Source: Desemzia incerta (GTDB lineage Bacteria > Bacillota > Bacilli > Lactobacillales > Carnobacteriaceae). From it: a DNA stretch of 64,000 nt. The position numbers and the translations under genes were made by a program. The notes beneath the pieces were generated by a model that was given only the letters and a program-made list of their open reading frames with translations, did no database searches and was not told the DNA's origin. This document shows, piece by piece, positions 34,578 through 41,631 of the stretch. Position 1 is the stretch's first letter; each line of letters starts with the position of its first letter. The DNA lies in assembly GCF_900115825.1 (NCBI RefSeq), contig NZ_FOXW01000005.1:170553-234552 (forward strand), written 5' to 3'.

Positions 34578-34626
34578 GAGTGTAAGGAAACAGATGTCTT
34601 CCTATAATCAGAAAAGGGGTTTTCTT

Positions 34627-35082
34627 ATGACAGAATACATGTATATTGCTTCAACCATTCCCTTGAATCTAGAAACAGTCACGAAGAAAAGAAATGATCA
34701 TCAATCAAACGAATTTTTGTTGGCTTTTAAAGAAATGTTTCAATTTGAAGAAAATGTGAGTGAAGACACTGGAGGACGTTTCAGTTATAGTGTGCATTTT
34801 CCATTTAAAGAATTGCCATATCAAGCAGCCGCATTGGCCGGAGATATGCCTTCCTTTGATAAACGTGACAATCAAGCGTATAAATACAAAAGTTGCTTAA
34901 GAGGTTTAGAAGCTTATATTCAGGAACAGTTCAAGGAAGGATGCCATCAGTTAGCTGTTCTTTATAGTTTGAACAGTTACGAGAACGAATCACTAAAATC
35001 GAAAGAAACCATCTACCTGAGCGATTTGAAATACCAAGATTTATATTATTCGGATAATAGATTGATCCTCATAACAATCTAA
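34627..35082 (+). CDS. Hypothetical protein
   Basis: 151 residues starting MTEYMYIASTIPLNLETV, with a middle segment GRFSYSVHFPFKELPYQAAAL and a C-terminal strand YSDNRLILITI. It resembles uncharacterised proteins of Lactobacillales and Listeria that begin MTEYMYIA. Start 34627 is favoured by AAAGGGG 8 bases upstream and an extended -10 at 34569; the frame is open back to 34438 but that extension has no ribosome binding site. No membrane segment or catalytic motif seen. Function unknown. Confidence 0.55.
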   Translation: MTEYMYIASTIPLNLETVTKKRNDHQSNEFLLAFKEMFQFEENVSEDTGGRFSYSVHFPFKELPYQAAALAGDMPSFDKRDNQAYKYKSCLRGLEAYIQEQFKEGCHQLAVLYSLNSYENESLKSKETIYLSDLKYQDLYYSDNRLILITI

Positions 35083-35156
35083 TTTAACCTGAGCTTTATT
35101 CATTTGAAAAAAGCGTTGTTCTATTATACTGGAGTAGAGGGATAGGAGGACAGCGT

Positions 35157-35963
35157 ATGAAAAAGACAATTAAAGGAAAAAGGAATCATACCATCGCAGT
35201 AGAAGATATTGGCGAAGGGAAGCCGCTGGTATTCTTGCATGGATGGCCATTTGATCATCGCATGTTTGAATACCAATACAATTACTTTTTACCCAGAGGT
35301 TACCGCATTATAGGAGTCGATTTGCGAGGGTTTGGAGATTCAGATCTTGTTATCGAGGAGTATAGTTACAATGAGTTGGCAGATGATGTTAAATCTGTGA
35401 TGGAAGAACTGCAGCTTGAAGAAGCTATCTTGGTGGGATTTTCGATGGGTGCAGCTACAGCAGTACGCTATATGGCTCGTCATCAGAGTTATGGTGTGCA
35501 AAAGTTGATTTTGATCAGTGCAGCCGCACCGCAGTTTGTTAAAAGACCTTACTATTTAACGGGTTGGAAAAAAGCGGATATTACTCAAGTCATAGAGCAA
35601 ATTCAAATAAACCGGCCTAAAATGATTCAAGACTTTGTTAAGCAATTATTTCACGAAAAGCCTTATGCCGTCTATAGAGATTGGCTAATCAATACAGCAT
35701 TAAAAGCTTCCTCGTACGGGACTTTGCTTTCTGCGATCATGATGCGAGAAGAAGATTTAAGCAAGGATCTGGAAAAGATTACTGTGTCTACACTAATTTG
35801 TCATGGGGAGAAAGACCAGATTTGCTCCTATCAATTGACAGAGGAGATGTCGCAATTGATTCCGCAAAATCTCGTGGTGCCTTTTAAAAAAAGCGGGCAC
35901 GCCATCTTTCATGACGAGACGGATAAACTGAACCGAACGATGTTGAGGTTCGCACAAAAATAG
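35157..35963 (+). CDS. Alpha/beta hydrolase
   Basis: 268 residues. Oxyanion motif FLHGWPFDHRMF, nucleophile elbow VGFSMGAA (Ser96), acid in CHGEKDQICS and catalytic His in KKSGHAIFHDE: a complete serine-hydrolase triad. Closest in look to esterases/peroxidase-like hydrolases of the RutD/MhpC type; substrate not inferable. GGAGGAC precedes the ATG. It ends 28 bases before the MerR-type promoter of the next gene. Confidence 0.88.
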   Translation: MKKTIKGKRNHTIAVEDIGEGKPLVFLHGWPFDHRMFEYQYNYFLPRGYRIIGVDLRGFGDSDLVIEEYSYNELADDVKSVMEELQLEEAILVGFSMGAATAVRYMARHQSYGVQKLILISAAAPQFVKRPYYLTGWKKADITQVIEQIQINRPKMIQDFVKQLFHEKPYAVYRDWLINTALKASSYGTLLSAIMMREEDLSKDLEKITVSTLICHGEKDQICSYQLTEEMSQLIPQNLVVPFKKSGHAIFHDETDKLNRTMLRFAQK

Positions 35964-35990
35964 GGATGCTATAAGACGATTTAAAAACGC

Positions 35991-36021
35991 TTGCATTAGA
36001 GTGGGCTCTAAGGAGTATACT
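35991..36021 (+). promoter_or_regulatory. MerR-type promoter (19-base spacer with dyad)
   Basis: TTGCAT, a 19-base spacer and TATACT. The spacer holds a perfect dyad TTAGAG-TGGG-CTCTAA (35996-36011). An over-long spacer carrying a dyad is the hallmark of promoters activated by MerR-family regulators, many of which (AdhR/NmlR types) respond to reactive aldehydes and control reductases. The regulator gene is not in this window. Confidence 0.7.
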
Positions 36022-36054
36022 AATGGTATCGTCATGGAAAAGGGAGATGGGGTA

Positions 36055-37035
36055 ATGGAATACGTTAAATTTGGGAATACGGGGATGGACGTTTCACGAA
36101 TTTGTTTAGGTTGTATGAGCTTTGGCGATCCAGACAAGTGGCTGCATAAATGGGCTTTGAAAGAGGAAGATAGTCGCCCAATCATCAAAAAAGCTTTAGA
36201 CCTGGGCGTCAACTTTTTTGACACAGCAAATGTCTATTCATTGGGAACAAGTGAAGAAATTTTAGGACGGGCTTTAAAAGATTATGCTAAACGCGAAGAA
36301 GTAGTAGTGGCCACTAAAGTTCATGGGAAAATGCATGATGGTCCAAATGGAGCGGGGCTTTCGCGTAAATCGATTATGGCAGAAATCGATAATAGCTTAA
36401 AACGATTAGATATGGATTATGTTGATGTATACATTATCCACCGATGGGATTACAATACACCTATAGAAGAAACCATGGAAGCTTTGCATGATGTGGTGAA
36501 ATCAGGAAAAGCGCGCTACATCGGTGCTTCAGCTATGCATGCTTTCCAATTTCAAAAAGCACTGCATGTAGCAGAAAAGAACAACTGGACTCGTTTTGTT
36601 TCAATGCAAAACCATTACAATATGATCTACCGCGAAGAAGAAAGAGAAATGATGCCGCTTTGCCGAGAAGAAAAGATTGCCGTAACTCCGTATAGTCCAT
36701 TAGCTTCGGGTCGATTGACGAGAGACTGGTCCGAAACGACTAAGCGTTTAGAAACAGATAAAGTAGCTATGAGCAAGTATGATTCTACAGCTGATCAAGA
36801 TCGAAGAATCGTTGAACGGTTAACGGAAGTAGCTGAAAACAGAGGTGTGCCTCGAGTAGAGATCGCCATGGCCTGGTTGCTGCAAAAAGATCCAGTCGTC
36901 TCACCAATTATTGGAGCAACGAAAATGAGTCAATTAGAAGGGCCAATGAATGCCTTAAACCTCCAATTAACGACGGATGAAATAGCGTATCTTGAAGAGC
37001 CGTACGTACCTCACTCTATAGTCGGTTTTAGTTAA
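36055..37035 (+). CDS. Aldo/keto reductase, YajO-like
   Basis: 326 residues of the AKR superfamily: LGCMSFGDP, NFFDTANVYSLGTSE with catalytic Asp and Tyr, VVATKVHG with Lys, and YIIHRWDYNTP with His. VVSPIIGATKMSQLEGP is the cofactor-binding C-terminal segment. Similar in length and motifs to YajO/aryl-alcohol-type reductases. ATG 36055 follows GGGAGATGGGG; the longer ORF start lies inside the promoter dyad and is not real. The MerR-type promoter suggests induction by electrophiles or aldehydes. Confidence 0.9.
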   Translation: MEYVKFGNTGMDVSRICLGCMSFGDPDKWLHKWALKEEDSRPIIKKALDLGVNFFDTANVYSLGTSEEILGRALKDYAKREEVVVATKVHGKMHDGPNGAGLSRKSIMAEIDNSLKRLDMDYVDVYIIHRWDYNTPIEETMEALHDVVKSGKARYIGASAMHAFQFQKALHVAEKNNWTRFVSMQNHYNMIYREEEREMMPLCREEKIAVTPYSPLASGRLTRDWSETTKRLETDKVAMSKYDSTADQDRRIVERLTEVAENRGVPRVEIAMAWLLQKDPVVSPIIGATKMSQLEGPMNALNLQLTTDEIAYLEEPYVPHSIVGFS

Positions 37036-37150
37036 TTCACTCTTCTATAAGCTGTTCTCTTTCACTATATTTGCTGAATACAGTATACTTATTAATGAAG
37101 AAAGTGTACGTTTTTTATGTAAATAAGATTTAACAGAAGAGGTGAAGGAG

Positions 37151-38068
37151 ATGTTTACCGATCGAAGGTTAACAGAGGCTTATAAAAACGCTAAAGTAGA
37201 ATATTTTGATGATGATTCAAAATACGTTTTTATGAGTGATGTCCACAGAGGTGACGGGAGCTTATCGGATGAATTTACCAGGAATCGGGATATATACCTG
37301 TATGCACTGCAACATTACTATAGAAATGATTATACTTATGTAGAGGCTGGGGATGGAGACGAGATGTTGGAGTATTCAAACTTCGAACACACCAAAAATG
37401 CTCATCCAGCAGTTTACGATACCATCAAAAAATTCTTTGATGAAGATCGATTAGTCAAAATATATGGCAATCATGATATTTTTCTGAAGTACCCATCCTA
37501 TGTAAAAAAGAACTACTACACGAATTATGATGAGTATAATGAAGTGTTTTTTGATTTTCTAAAAGGACTTGAACCTGTCGAAGCTTTGGTTTTAAAGCAT
37601 CGAGATACTGGTCAAGAAATACTGACTGTGCATGGACATCAAGGAGATGCCCCTAACGATCAGTTTTGGAGACTGACTATGTTGTCGTTAAAATATTTTT
37701 GGCGATTTCTTCATGCATTTGGTATCCGCAATCCTTCTAGTCCAGTAAAAAACGTCAGCAAACGACACAAGGTAGAAAAGAATTACAACAAATGGATCGA
37801 GAAACACAAAATGATGCTGATTTGTGGTCACACCCATCGATTTAAATACCCTAAGAAGAAAGATCATCCTTATTTTAATACGGGTTGTTGTATCTACCCT
37901 ACCATTATTACCGCCATTGAGATCAAGCACGGCACGGTTCAATTAGTCCGTTGGAAAGTCAAAGCGACCAGAAACGGTGTGTTGAATATTGAAAGAGAAG
38001 TCATGAGAGGTCCAGAACCTCTCACGGAATTTGATATTCGAGAGGGTTATGCAGGGGCTGCAGATTAA
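37151..38068 (+). CDS. Calcineurin-like metallophosphoesterase
   Basis: 305 residues with all metal-binding blocks of the family: MSDVHRGDGS, EAGDGDE, IYGNHDIF, VHGHQGD and CGHTHRF. Similar to LpxH-like/unspecified phosphoesterases. This is a Gram-positive setting, so a lipid A role is excluded; the substrate is unknown. ATG 37151 is chosen (AGAGGTGA 6 bases upstream) over GTG 37142. Monocistronic, with a strong terminator. Confidence 0.85.
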   Translation: MFTDRRLTEAYKNAKVEYFDDDSKYVFMSDVHRGDGSLSDEFTRNRDIYLYALQHYYRNDYTYVEAGDGDEMLEYSNFEHTKNAHPAVYDTIKKFFDEDRLVKIYGNHDIFLKYPSYVKKNYYTNYDEYNEVFFDFLKGLEPVEALVLKHRDTGQEILTVHGHQGDAPNDQFWRLTMLSLKYFWRFLHAFGIRNPSSPVKNVSKRHKVEKNYNKWIEKHKMMLICGHTHRFKYPKKKDHPYFNTGCCIYPTIITAIEIKHGTVQLVRWKVKATRNGVLNIEREVMRGPEPLTEFDIREGYAGAAD

Positions 38069-38119
38069 ACAAACTGAAACTTGGAGCATATAATGGTTCC
38101 AAGTTTCAGTTTGTTTTTT
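38067..38119 (+). terminator. Terminator after the phosphoesterase gene
   Basis: AAACAAACTGAAACTTGGA and TCCAAGTTTCAGTTTGTTT form a perfect 19-base stem, followed by TTT. The 5' arm abuts the stop codon. Confidence 0.9.
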
Positions 38120-38181
38120 ATTCTGGTTGAAAAATAAGGTATACTAAGTAAGATAGAAATTTTAGAATGGTGGAGGAAATA

Positions 38182-38691
38182 ATGAATAATAATGATCGTT
38201 TAATTAGATTGCGTTACGCACTGGATATCAAAGAAAATGACATGATAGAAATGTTTAAACTTGGTGGTATTCAAGTGACTAAAGAAGAAGTCAAAAAAAT
38301 GCTGGTGAACCCAGATAAGTTTGAAGAAGATGAAGAGGTTGATCCAGATTCACATATTATAGTAGACAATACCGTATTGATCAGTTTTTTAAATGGGTTG
38401 ATTACTTTTAAACGTGGAAAAAAAGATTCTGGAAAAAATGACTCTCTAAAAGCAGAAGAACCATTGAAAAACTCTTTAAGTATTAACAATGAAATGTTGA
38501 AAAAAGTAAAAATCGCTCTTTCATTAACCAGTGATGATCTATTGGATATTTTTTATGATGTGGACGTAGACATTAGTAAAAGCGAATTAAGCGCCTTATT
38601 AAGAAAAGAAGGGCATCGCAATTATAAAGTATGTCTAGATAGATACGCTCGTAATTTCTTAAAAGGGTTAGCCCTTCATTTTAGAGATTAA
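38182..38691 (+). CDS. DUF1456 family protein, YehS-like
   Basis: 169 residues containing two copies of the DUF1456 helical domain: residues ~1-45 (NDRLIRLRYALDIKENDMIE) and ~105-160 (LKKVKIALSLTSDDLLDIF), joined by a charged linker. The same arrangement is seen in YehS and homologues; biochemical role unknown. ATG 38182 follows GGAGG by 6 bases. It seems to be transcribed alone. Confidence 0.85.
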   Translation: MNNNDRLIRLRYALDIKENDMIEMFKLGGIQVTKEEVKKMLVNPDKFEEDEEVDPDSHIIVDNTVLISFLNGLITFKRGKKDSGKNDSLKAEEPLKNSLSINNEMLKKVKIALSLTSDDLLDIFYDVDVDISKSELSALLRKEGHRNYKVCLDRYARNFLKGLALHFRD

Positions 38692-38750
38692 AAGTGCATC
38701 ATGTCTTTTTTAAGTTGTTCCTACGACTAGAACGGAATGAATTCTAAATA

Positions 38751-38787
38751 TGTAAAATTTGTGTTAACATTGTAAATTCTATGTTAA
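38751..38787 (-). promoter_or_regulatory. Four Pho-box-like hexamers ahead of the Na+/phosphate cotransporter
   Basis: Read on the minus strand: TTAACA-N5-TTTACA-N3-TTAACA-N5-TTTACA. Plus-strand positions are TGTAAA 38751-38756, TGTTAA 38762-38767, TGTAAA 38771-38776 and TGTTAA 38782-38787. Paired TT(A/T)ACA hexamers with an 11-base period are the binding unit of PhoP in Bacillus. They sit about -58 to -22 relative to a start predicted from CATAAT (38797-38802), replacing a -35 box, as at PhoP-activated promoters. Confidence 0.6.
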
Positions 38788-38796
38788 GAAAAGTCT

Positions 38797-38802
38797 CATA
38801 AT
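38797..38802 (+). promoter_or_regulatory. -10 element of the phosphate cotransporter gene
   Basis: CATAAT with no -35 hexamer 17 bases upstream; the place is taken by the Pho-box-like repeats, which fits an activator-dependent promoter. Confidence 0.45.
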
Positions 38803-38896
38803 AGCTAGAAAAATGTTTTTTATTCTGATACCAACCTCTATTATAGAAATGAAGGTTATTTTTATAATTGTTTATATAACACATGGAGGGGTATCA

Positions 38897-40621
38897 TTGG
38901 ATATACAAGAAATGTTATTTCAGTTTTTAGGAGGACTAGGTATTTTCCTTTTTGGATTAAAATACATGGGAGACGGATTACAACGATCAGCTGGAGATAA
39001 CTTGCGAAACATATTAAATAAATTTACATCTACACCACTAAGAGCGATTTTAGCAGGTATTTTAGTTACAGTTTTGATTCAAAGCAGTTCTGGAACAACC
39101 GTAATTACAGTAGGATTAGTCAGTGCTGGATTTATGACGCTGAAACAAGCTATAGGGGTCATCATGGGAGCGAACGTAGGAACTACTATTACAGCTTTTA
39201 TTATTGGAATAGATATTGGAGCTTATTCTTTACCTATTTTAGCTATAGGAGCATTATTGCTGTTTTTCTTCAAAAATCCATCCATCAATAGTATGGGTCA
39301 AATTATTTTTGGTTTTGGTGGATTGTTTTACGGATTAGAATTGATGGGCGCAGGTATGGCTCCACTTGAGTACTTACCAGAGTTTAAAAATCTTATGCTT
39401 CAATTGTCTGAAAACCCATTTTTAGGTGTTTTTGCCGGTACAGGACTGACTTTAGTGTTACAAAGTTCAAGTGCTACAATTGGGATTTTACAAGAATTAT
39501 ACGCTCACGGAAGTATTGCTCTTGAAGGTGCATTGCCTGTGTTATTTGGAAATAATATCGGAACGACTATTACTGCTGTATTGGCAGCAATCGGTGCCAG
39601 TGTTGCGGCCAAAAGAACAGCAGGAGCTCATGTTATTTTTAACTTGATTGGAACTATTTTGATTATGCTGGTCTTATATCCATTTACGGACCTGATTATT
39701 TACCTTGGATCTTTACTGAACTTAAACCCAGAAATGCAGATTGCATTTGCACATGGATTGTTCAATATTACGAACGTGTTGATTCAAATGTGGTTCATTA
39801 ATCAAATTGCAGCTGTAGTGACCAAAATAGTGCCTAGCCAAGAGGCTGAAGCTAAGTATGGTGGTACTTCTCTGGATCAGACATTGATCCAAAGTTCCCC
39901 TGCTATGGCGTTGAATCAAGCTAAAGTAGAAATCAATCAAATGGGAGAACTCGTATTGGAAGAATTCCAAGAAATGTTCTCTTATTATAAAAAACAAGAT
40001 GAAAACAGCAAAAAGAAGACGATGGAATTAGAAGAAGTTGTGAACAGAACAGATATTGAAATCACAGAGTACCTTATGCTGTTGTCAAATGTTGAATTGC
40101 CGCTTCACAACACAGGCGACCATGTAGTGATGATGGATGTGACGAAATACCTTGAGCGAATCGGAGATCACTGCGAAAGTATTTTGAAAAATATCCGCGA
40201 AGCTTCAATAGCTGCAAAGAATAACAAAAAGAATTTAGATAGTACGGAAATAGAGAAAGTATTTTATGATGAGGACTTGATGTCTTTATTCAAATTAGTT
40301 CAACAAAATATTGAAGACACGATTTTAGCTTATAACGAAGACAGTTATTCTTTAGCTGGAAGAGTCATCAAGCGTGAAAAAGAAGTGAATCAATTAGAGC
40401 ATGCCATAAGAGAAAAATACATTCAACGTTTAAATAAAGGAGTAGGGATTCCATCAGATGGAATCTTATTCGTAGACATTGTTTCAAACTTGGAACGGAT
40501 TAGTGATCATACGGTAAAAATTGCTAAGCATACATTAGGAATTCGTTATCCATATCAATCGCAAAAAGTTTTACGTGATACAGCAGAAGAAGTTGCTGTA
40601 GAAGGTGTGACAGTTAAATAG
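38897..40621 (+). CDS. Na+/phosphate cotransporter, NptA/PNaS family with PhoU-like tail
   Basis: 574 residues. The membrane half (about 1-310) has the inverted-repeat signatures TVLIQSSSGTT and TLVLQSSSATIG of Na/Pi-II transporters, with GANVGTTIT and GNNIGTTIT. The C-terminal ~200 residues are a PhoU-like helical domain. TTG 38897 is chosen as start because GGAGGGG lies 5 bases before it; the upstream in-frame ATG adds a stretch without similarity. The Pho-box-like repeats upstream support a phosphate-uptake role. Confidence 0.9.
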   Translation: MDIQEMLFQFLGGLGIFLFGLKYMGDGLQRSAGDNLRNILNKFTSTPLRAILAGILVTVLIQSSSGTTVITVGLVSAGFMTLKQAIGVIMGANVGTTITAFIIGIDIGAYSLPILAIGALLLFFFKNPSINSMGQIIFGFGGLFYGLELMGAGMAPLEYLPEFKNLMLQLSENPFLGVFAGTGLTLVLQSSSATIGILQELYAHGSIALEGALPVLFGNNIGTTITAVLAAIGASVAAKRTAGAHVIFNLIGTILIMLVLYPFTDLIIYLGSLLNLNPEMQIAFAHGLFNITNVLIQMWFINQIAAVVTKIVPSQEAEAKYGGTSLDQTLIQSSPAMALNQAKVEINQMGELVLEEFQEMFSYYKKQDENSKKKTMELEEVVNRTDIEITEYLMLLSNVELPLHNTGDHVVMMDVTKYLERIGDHCESILKNIREASIAAKNNKKNLDSTEIEKVFYDEDLMSLFKLVQQNIEDTILAYNEDSYSLAGRVIKREKEVNQLEHAIREKYIQRLNKGVGIPSDGILFVDIVSNLERISDHTVKIAKHTLGIRYPYQSQKVLRDTAEEVAVEGVTVK

Positions 40622-40625
40622 AACC

Positions 40626-40661
40626 AAAAACATACTACTTTACAAAGTAGTATGTTTTTTT
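40626..40661 (+). terminator. Terminator after the phosphate cotransporter gene
   Basis: AAAAACATACTACTT pairs with AAGTAGTATGTTTTT, followed by TT. Confidence 0.92.
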
Positions 40662-40701
40662 ATTTATCAGTAAAGTTCGTTTTTAAAATCTTTTTTTAAT
40701 G

Positions 40702-40730
40702 TTGAATAATCCTATTTAATAGATTATAGT
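40702..40730 (+). promoter_or_regulatory. Promoter of the nucleosidase-like gene
   Basis: TTGAAT, 17-base spacer, TATAGT, about 60 bases before the ATG. Confidence 0.65.
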
Positions 40731-40792
40731 ATATAAAGACAAACGATTTTTATTTTAATTTTAAAAAAATTCGCTTTTAACAAGGAGAGAGT

Positions 40793-41575
40793 ATGTTGAT
40801 GCAAATGAAACCTTTAATCGCTATCCAAGGAGCTATGGATGGAGAAGTAATCGGACTTTTGGAAGCAATGGAAACATATAAAGAAGAAAAATTTGGTACA
40901 TATTCGTTTTACATAGGTGAAATTGACAGTATGCCTTTAATTGTTTCCAGGTCTGAAATTGGAATGGCTAATGCTGCTGCATCTACTACGATTTTGATCG
41001 ACAAATACCATCCTGATTTGATCATCAATCAAGGAACGGCGGGTGGTCATGATCCCAATTTACGTGTGTTTGATACGATTATCGGAGAAGAAATCATCCA
41101 CATCAACTCTTTTATGTCACCACATCGAGATAAAGAAGAAGGGATGTCTCCAGAAAATTGGGTTCCGATGCATTCGTTTATCCGCGAGGAAGATGGTCGC
41201 TTAGAAGAAAAATTTGTATTTAAAAGCGATCCAGAACTTTTATCAGCTGCAAGAGATGTGGCGGGAGAGTATTCTCGTGGAAAAGTTGTCGTCGGTAAGA
41301 TAGGGACAGCAGATTTTTGGAATAGAGAAATTGACCGAATCGAATGGTTCCATCAACATTTCCAAACAAGTGGAGAAGAAATGGAAGCTTATGCAGTAGC
41401 ACAAATAGCTGATGCTTTCAAAGTGCCATTTTTGTCTATACGAACGATATCCAATTCTGAAGTAACAGATGATGGCATCGAAGACTTAGATACGGCTGGA
41501 AGATACTGTGCTGAATTCAGCTTACAAGTTGCCAAAAAAATCTATCAACAAGAATCTGTTTCATTATCAAATTAA
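40793..41575 (+). CDS. MTA/SAH nucleosidase-like phosphorylase-superfamily protein
   Basis: 260 residues, longer than the usual ~230 of MtnN. IQGAMDGEV supplies the Glu (residue 18) matching Glu12 of MtnN, INQGTAGGHDPNL is the nucleoside-binding loop, and EEMEAYAVAQIA has Met197-Glu198 matching Met173-Glu174. Where MtnN has the catalytic Asp (AISD), this protein has Asn221 (TISN). In purine nucleoside phosphorylases Asn there goes with 6-oxopurine specificity, so adenosine-type MTA may not be the substrate. AAGGAGAG lies upstream; monocistronic. Confidence 0.8.
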   Translation: MLMQMKPLIAIQGAMDGEVIGLLEAMETYKEEKFGTYSFYIGEIDSMPLIVSRSEIGMANAAASTTILIDKYHPDLIINQGTAGGHDPNLRVFDTIIGEEIIHINSFMSPHRDKEEGMSPENWVPMHSFIREEDGRLEEKFVFKSDPELLSAARDVAGEYSRGKVVVGKIGTADFWNREIDRIEWFHQHFQTSGEEMEAYAVAQIADAFKVPFLSIRTISNSEVTDDGIEDLDTAGRYCAEFSLQVAKKIYQQESVSLSN

Positions 41576-41578
41576 TAG

Positions 41579-41624
41579 ATAAAGCGTCCTTTCTACCTCT
41601 ATTCTGTAGAAAGGACGCTTTATT
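41579..41624. terminator. Bidirectional terminator between convergent genes
   Basis: ATAAAGCGTCCTTTCTAC and GTAGAAAGGACGCTTTAT form a perfect 18-base stem, serving the nucleosidase gene (+) and the transglutaminase gene (-). Confidence 0.9.
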
Positions 41625-41631
41625 GGTATGA

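Noticed and set aside
34438..34626. N-terminal extension of the hypothetical protein to GTG 34438 or ATG 34447
   Set aside because: No ribosome binding site, and an extended -10 promoter lies inside it; the MTEYMYIA start at 34627 is better supported.
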